A stretch of DNA of 6,100 nt from an uncultured Saprospiraceae bacterium (GTDB lineage Bacteria; Bacteroidota; Bacteroidia; Chitinophagales; Saprospiraceae): assembly GCA_937959095.1 (NCBI GenBank), contig CALGLY010000848.1, positions 1-6,100 of the forward strand, in the 5' to 3' direction. Every line of letters starts with the position of its first letter. Position 1 is the stretch's first letter. This document shows positions 6,038-6,100 of the stretch, piece by piece. Position numbers and translations under genes: made by a program. The notes under the pieces were generated by a model, which saw nothing but the letters and a program-made list of their open reading frames with translations, did not search any database and was not told where the DNA came from.

Positions 6038-6063
6038 ATGACTGATAAAGTCATCATTTTTTT
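6038..6063 (+). terminator. Weak terminator-like hairpin reading rightwards
   Basis: ATGACT (6038-6043) pairs with AGTCAT (6049-6054) around the loop GATAA. After two bases seven T follow (6057-6063). The stem has only two G-C pairs, so efficiency is doubtful. It lies 8 bp after the stop of the 94-codon frame, the only hint that something on the plus strand is or was transcribed here. A 12-bp palindrome, AAAATCGATTTT (6067-6078), follows. Confidence 0.35.
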
Positions 6064-6100
6064 CAAAAAATCGATTTTGTAATTGTAAAAAACTTCAATT

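Noticed and set aside
6067..6078. 12-bp palindrome AAAATCGATTTT as a regulator site
   Set aside because: Short AT-rich palindromes are common here and no gene start is nearby within the window.

Overview
The window looks like a chromosomal segment of a member of Bacteroidota, most likely of the Saprospiraceae/Lewinella type. The signs are a large secreted protein with SprB-type repeats, AT-rich intergenic DNA, starts without clear Shine-Dalgarno sequences, candidate promoters of the TTTG...TAnnTTTG kind, and a pabB-pabC arrangement of the short Bacteroidota form. This placement comes from reading protein motifs, not from a database search.

Layout. Positions 1-1608 (minus) hold the first 536 codons of a secreted, cysteine-rich adhesin-like protein that runs out of the window. 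Positions 1609-2219 are a long divergent intergenic region. It has no convincing protein gene, but on the minus strand it carries a promoter-like sequence (2144-2173) and a strong intrinsic terminator (1889-1919). Together they define a candidate small RNA of about 250 nt. Positions 2220-3689 (plus) encode a 489-residue soluble, probably all-helical protein of unknown function. It converges on a minus-strand pair, pabB (4261-5325) then pabC (3729-4340), which overlap by up to 80 nt. This pair should convert chorismate to p-aminobenzoate for folate synthesis. The glutaminase partner PabA is not in the window.

Positions 5326-6100 hold no intact gene I can support. Next to the pabB start is a stretch that looks like a dispersed repeat with stop-interrupted coding character (about 5333-5432). 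At 5655 a reading frame opens like the N-terminus of the tRNA pseudouridine synthase TruA, but key residues are changed and it stops after 43 codons, so it is probably a decayed remnant. The rest is AT-rich DNA with an unconvincing 94-codon frame and a weak hairpin plus T-run after it.

The items most worth a second look are the minus-strand RNA candidate, the long pabB/pabC overlap, the truA remnant, and the repeat-like leader of pabB. I see no CRISPR array, tRNA, rRNA, insertion sequence or defence system.
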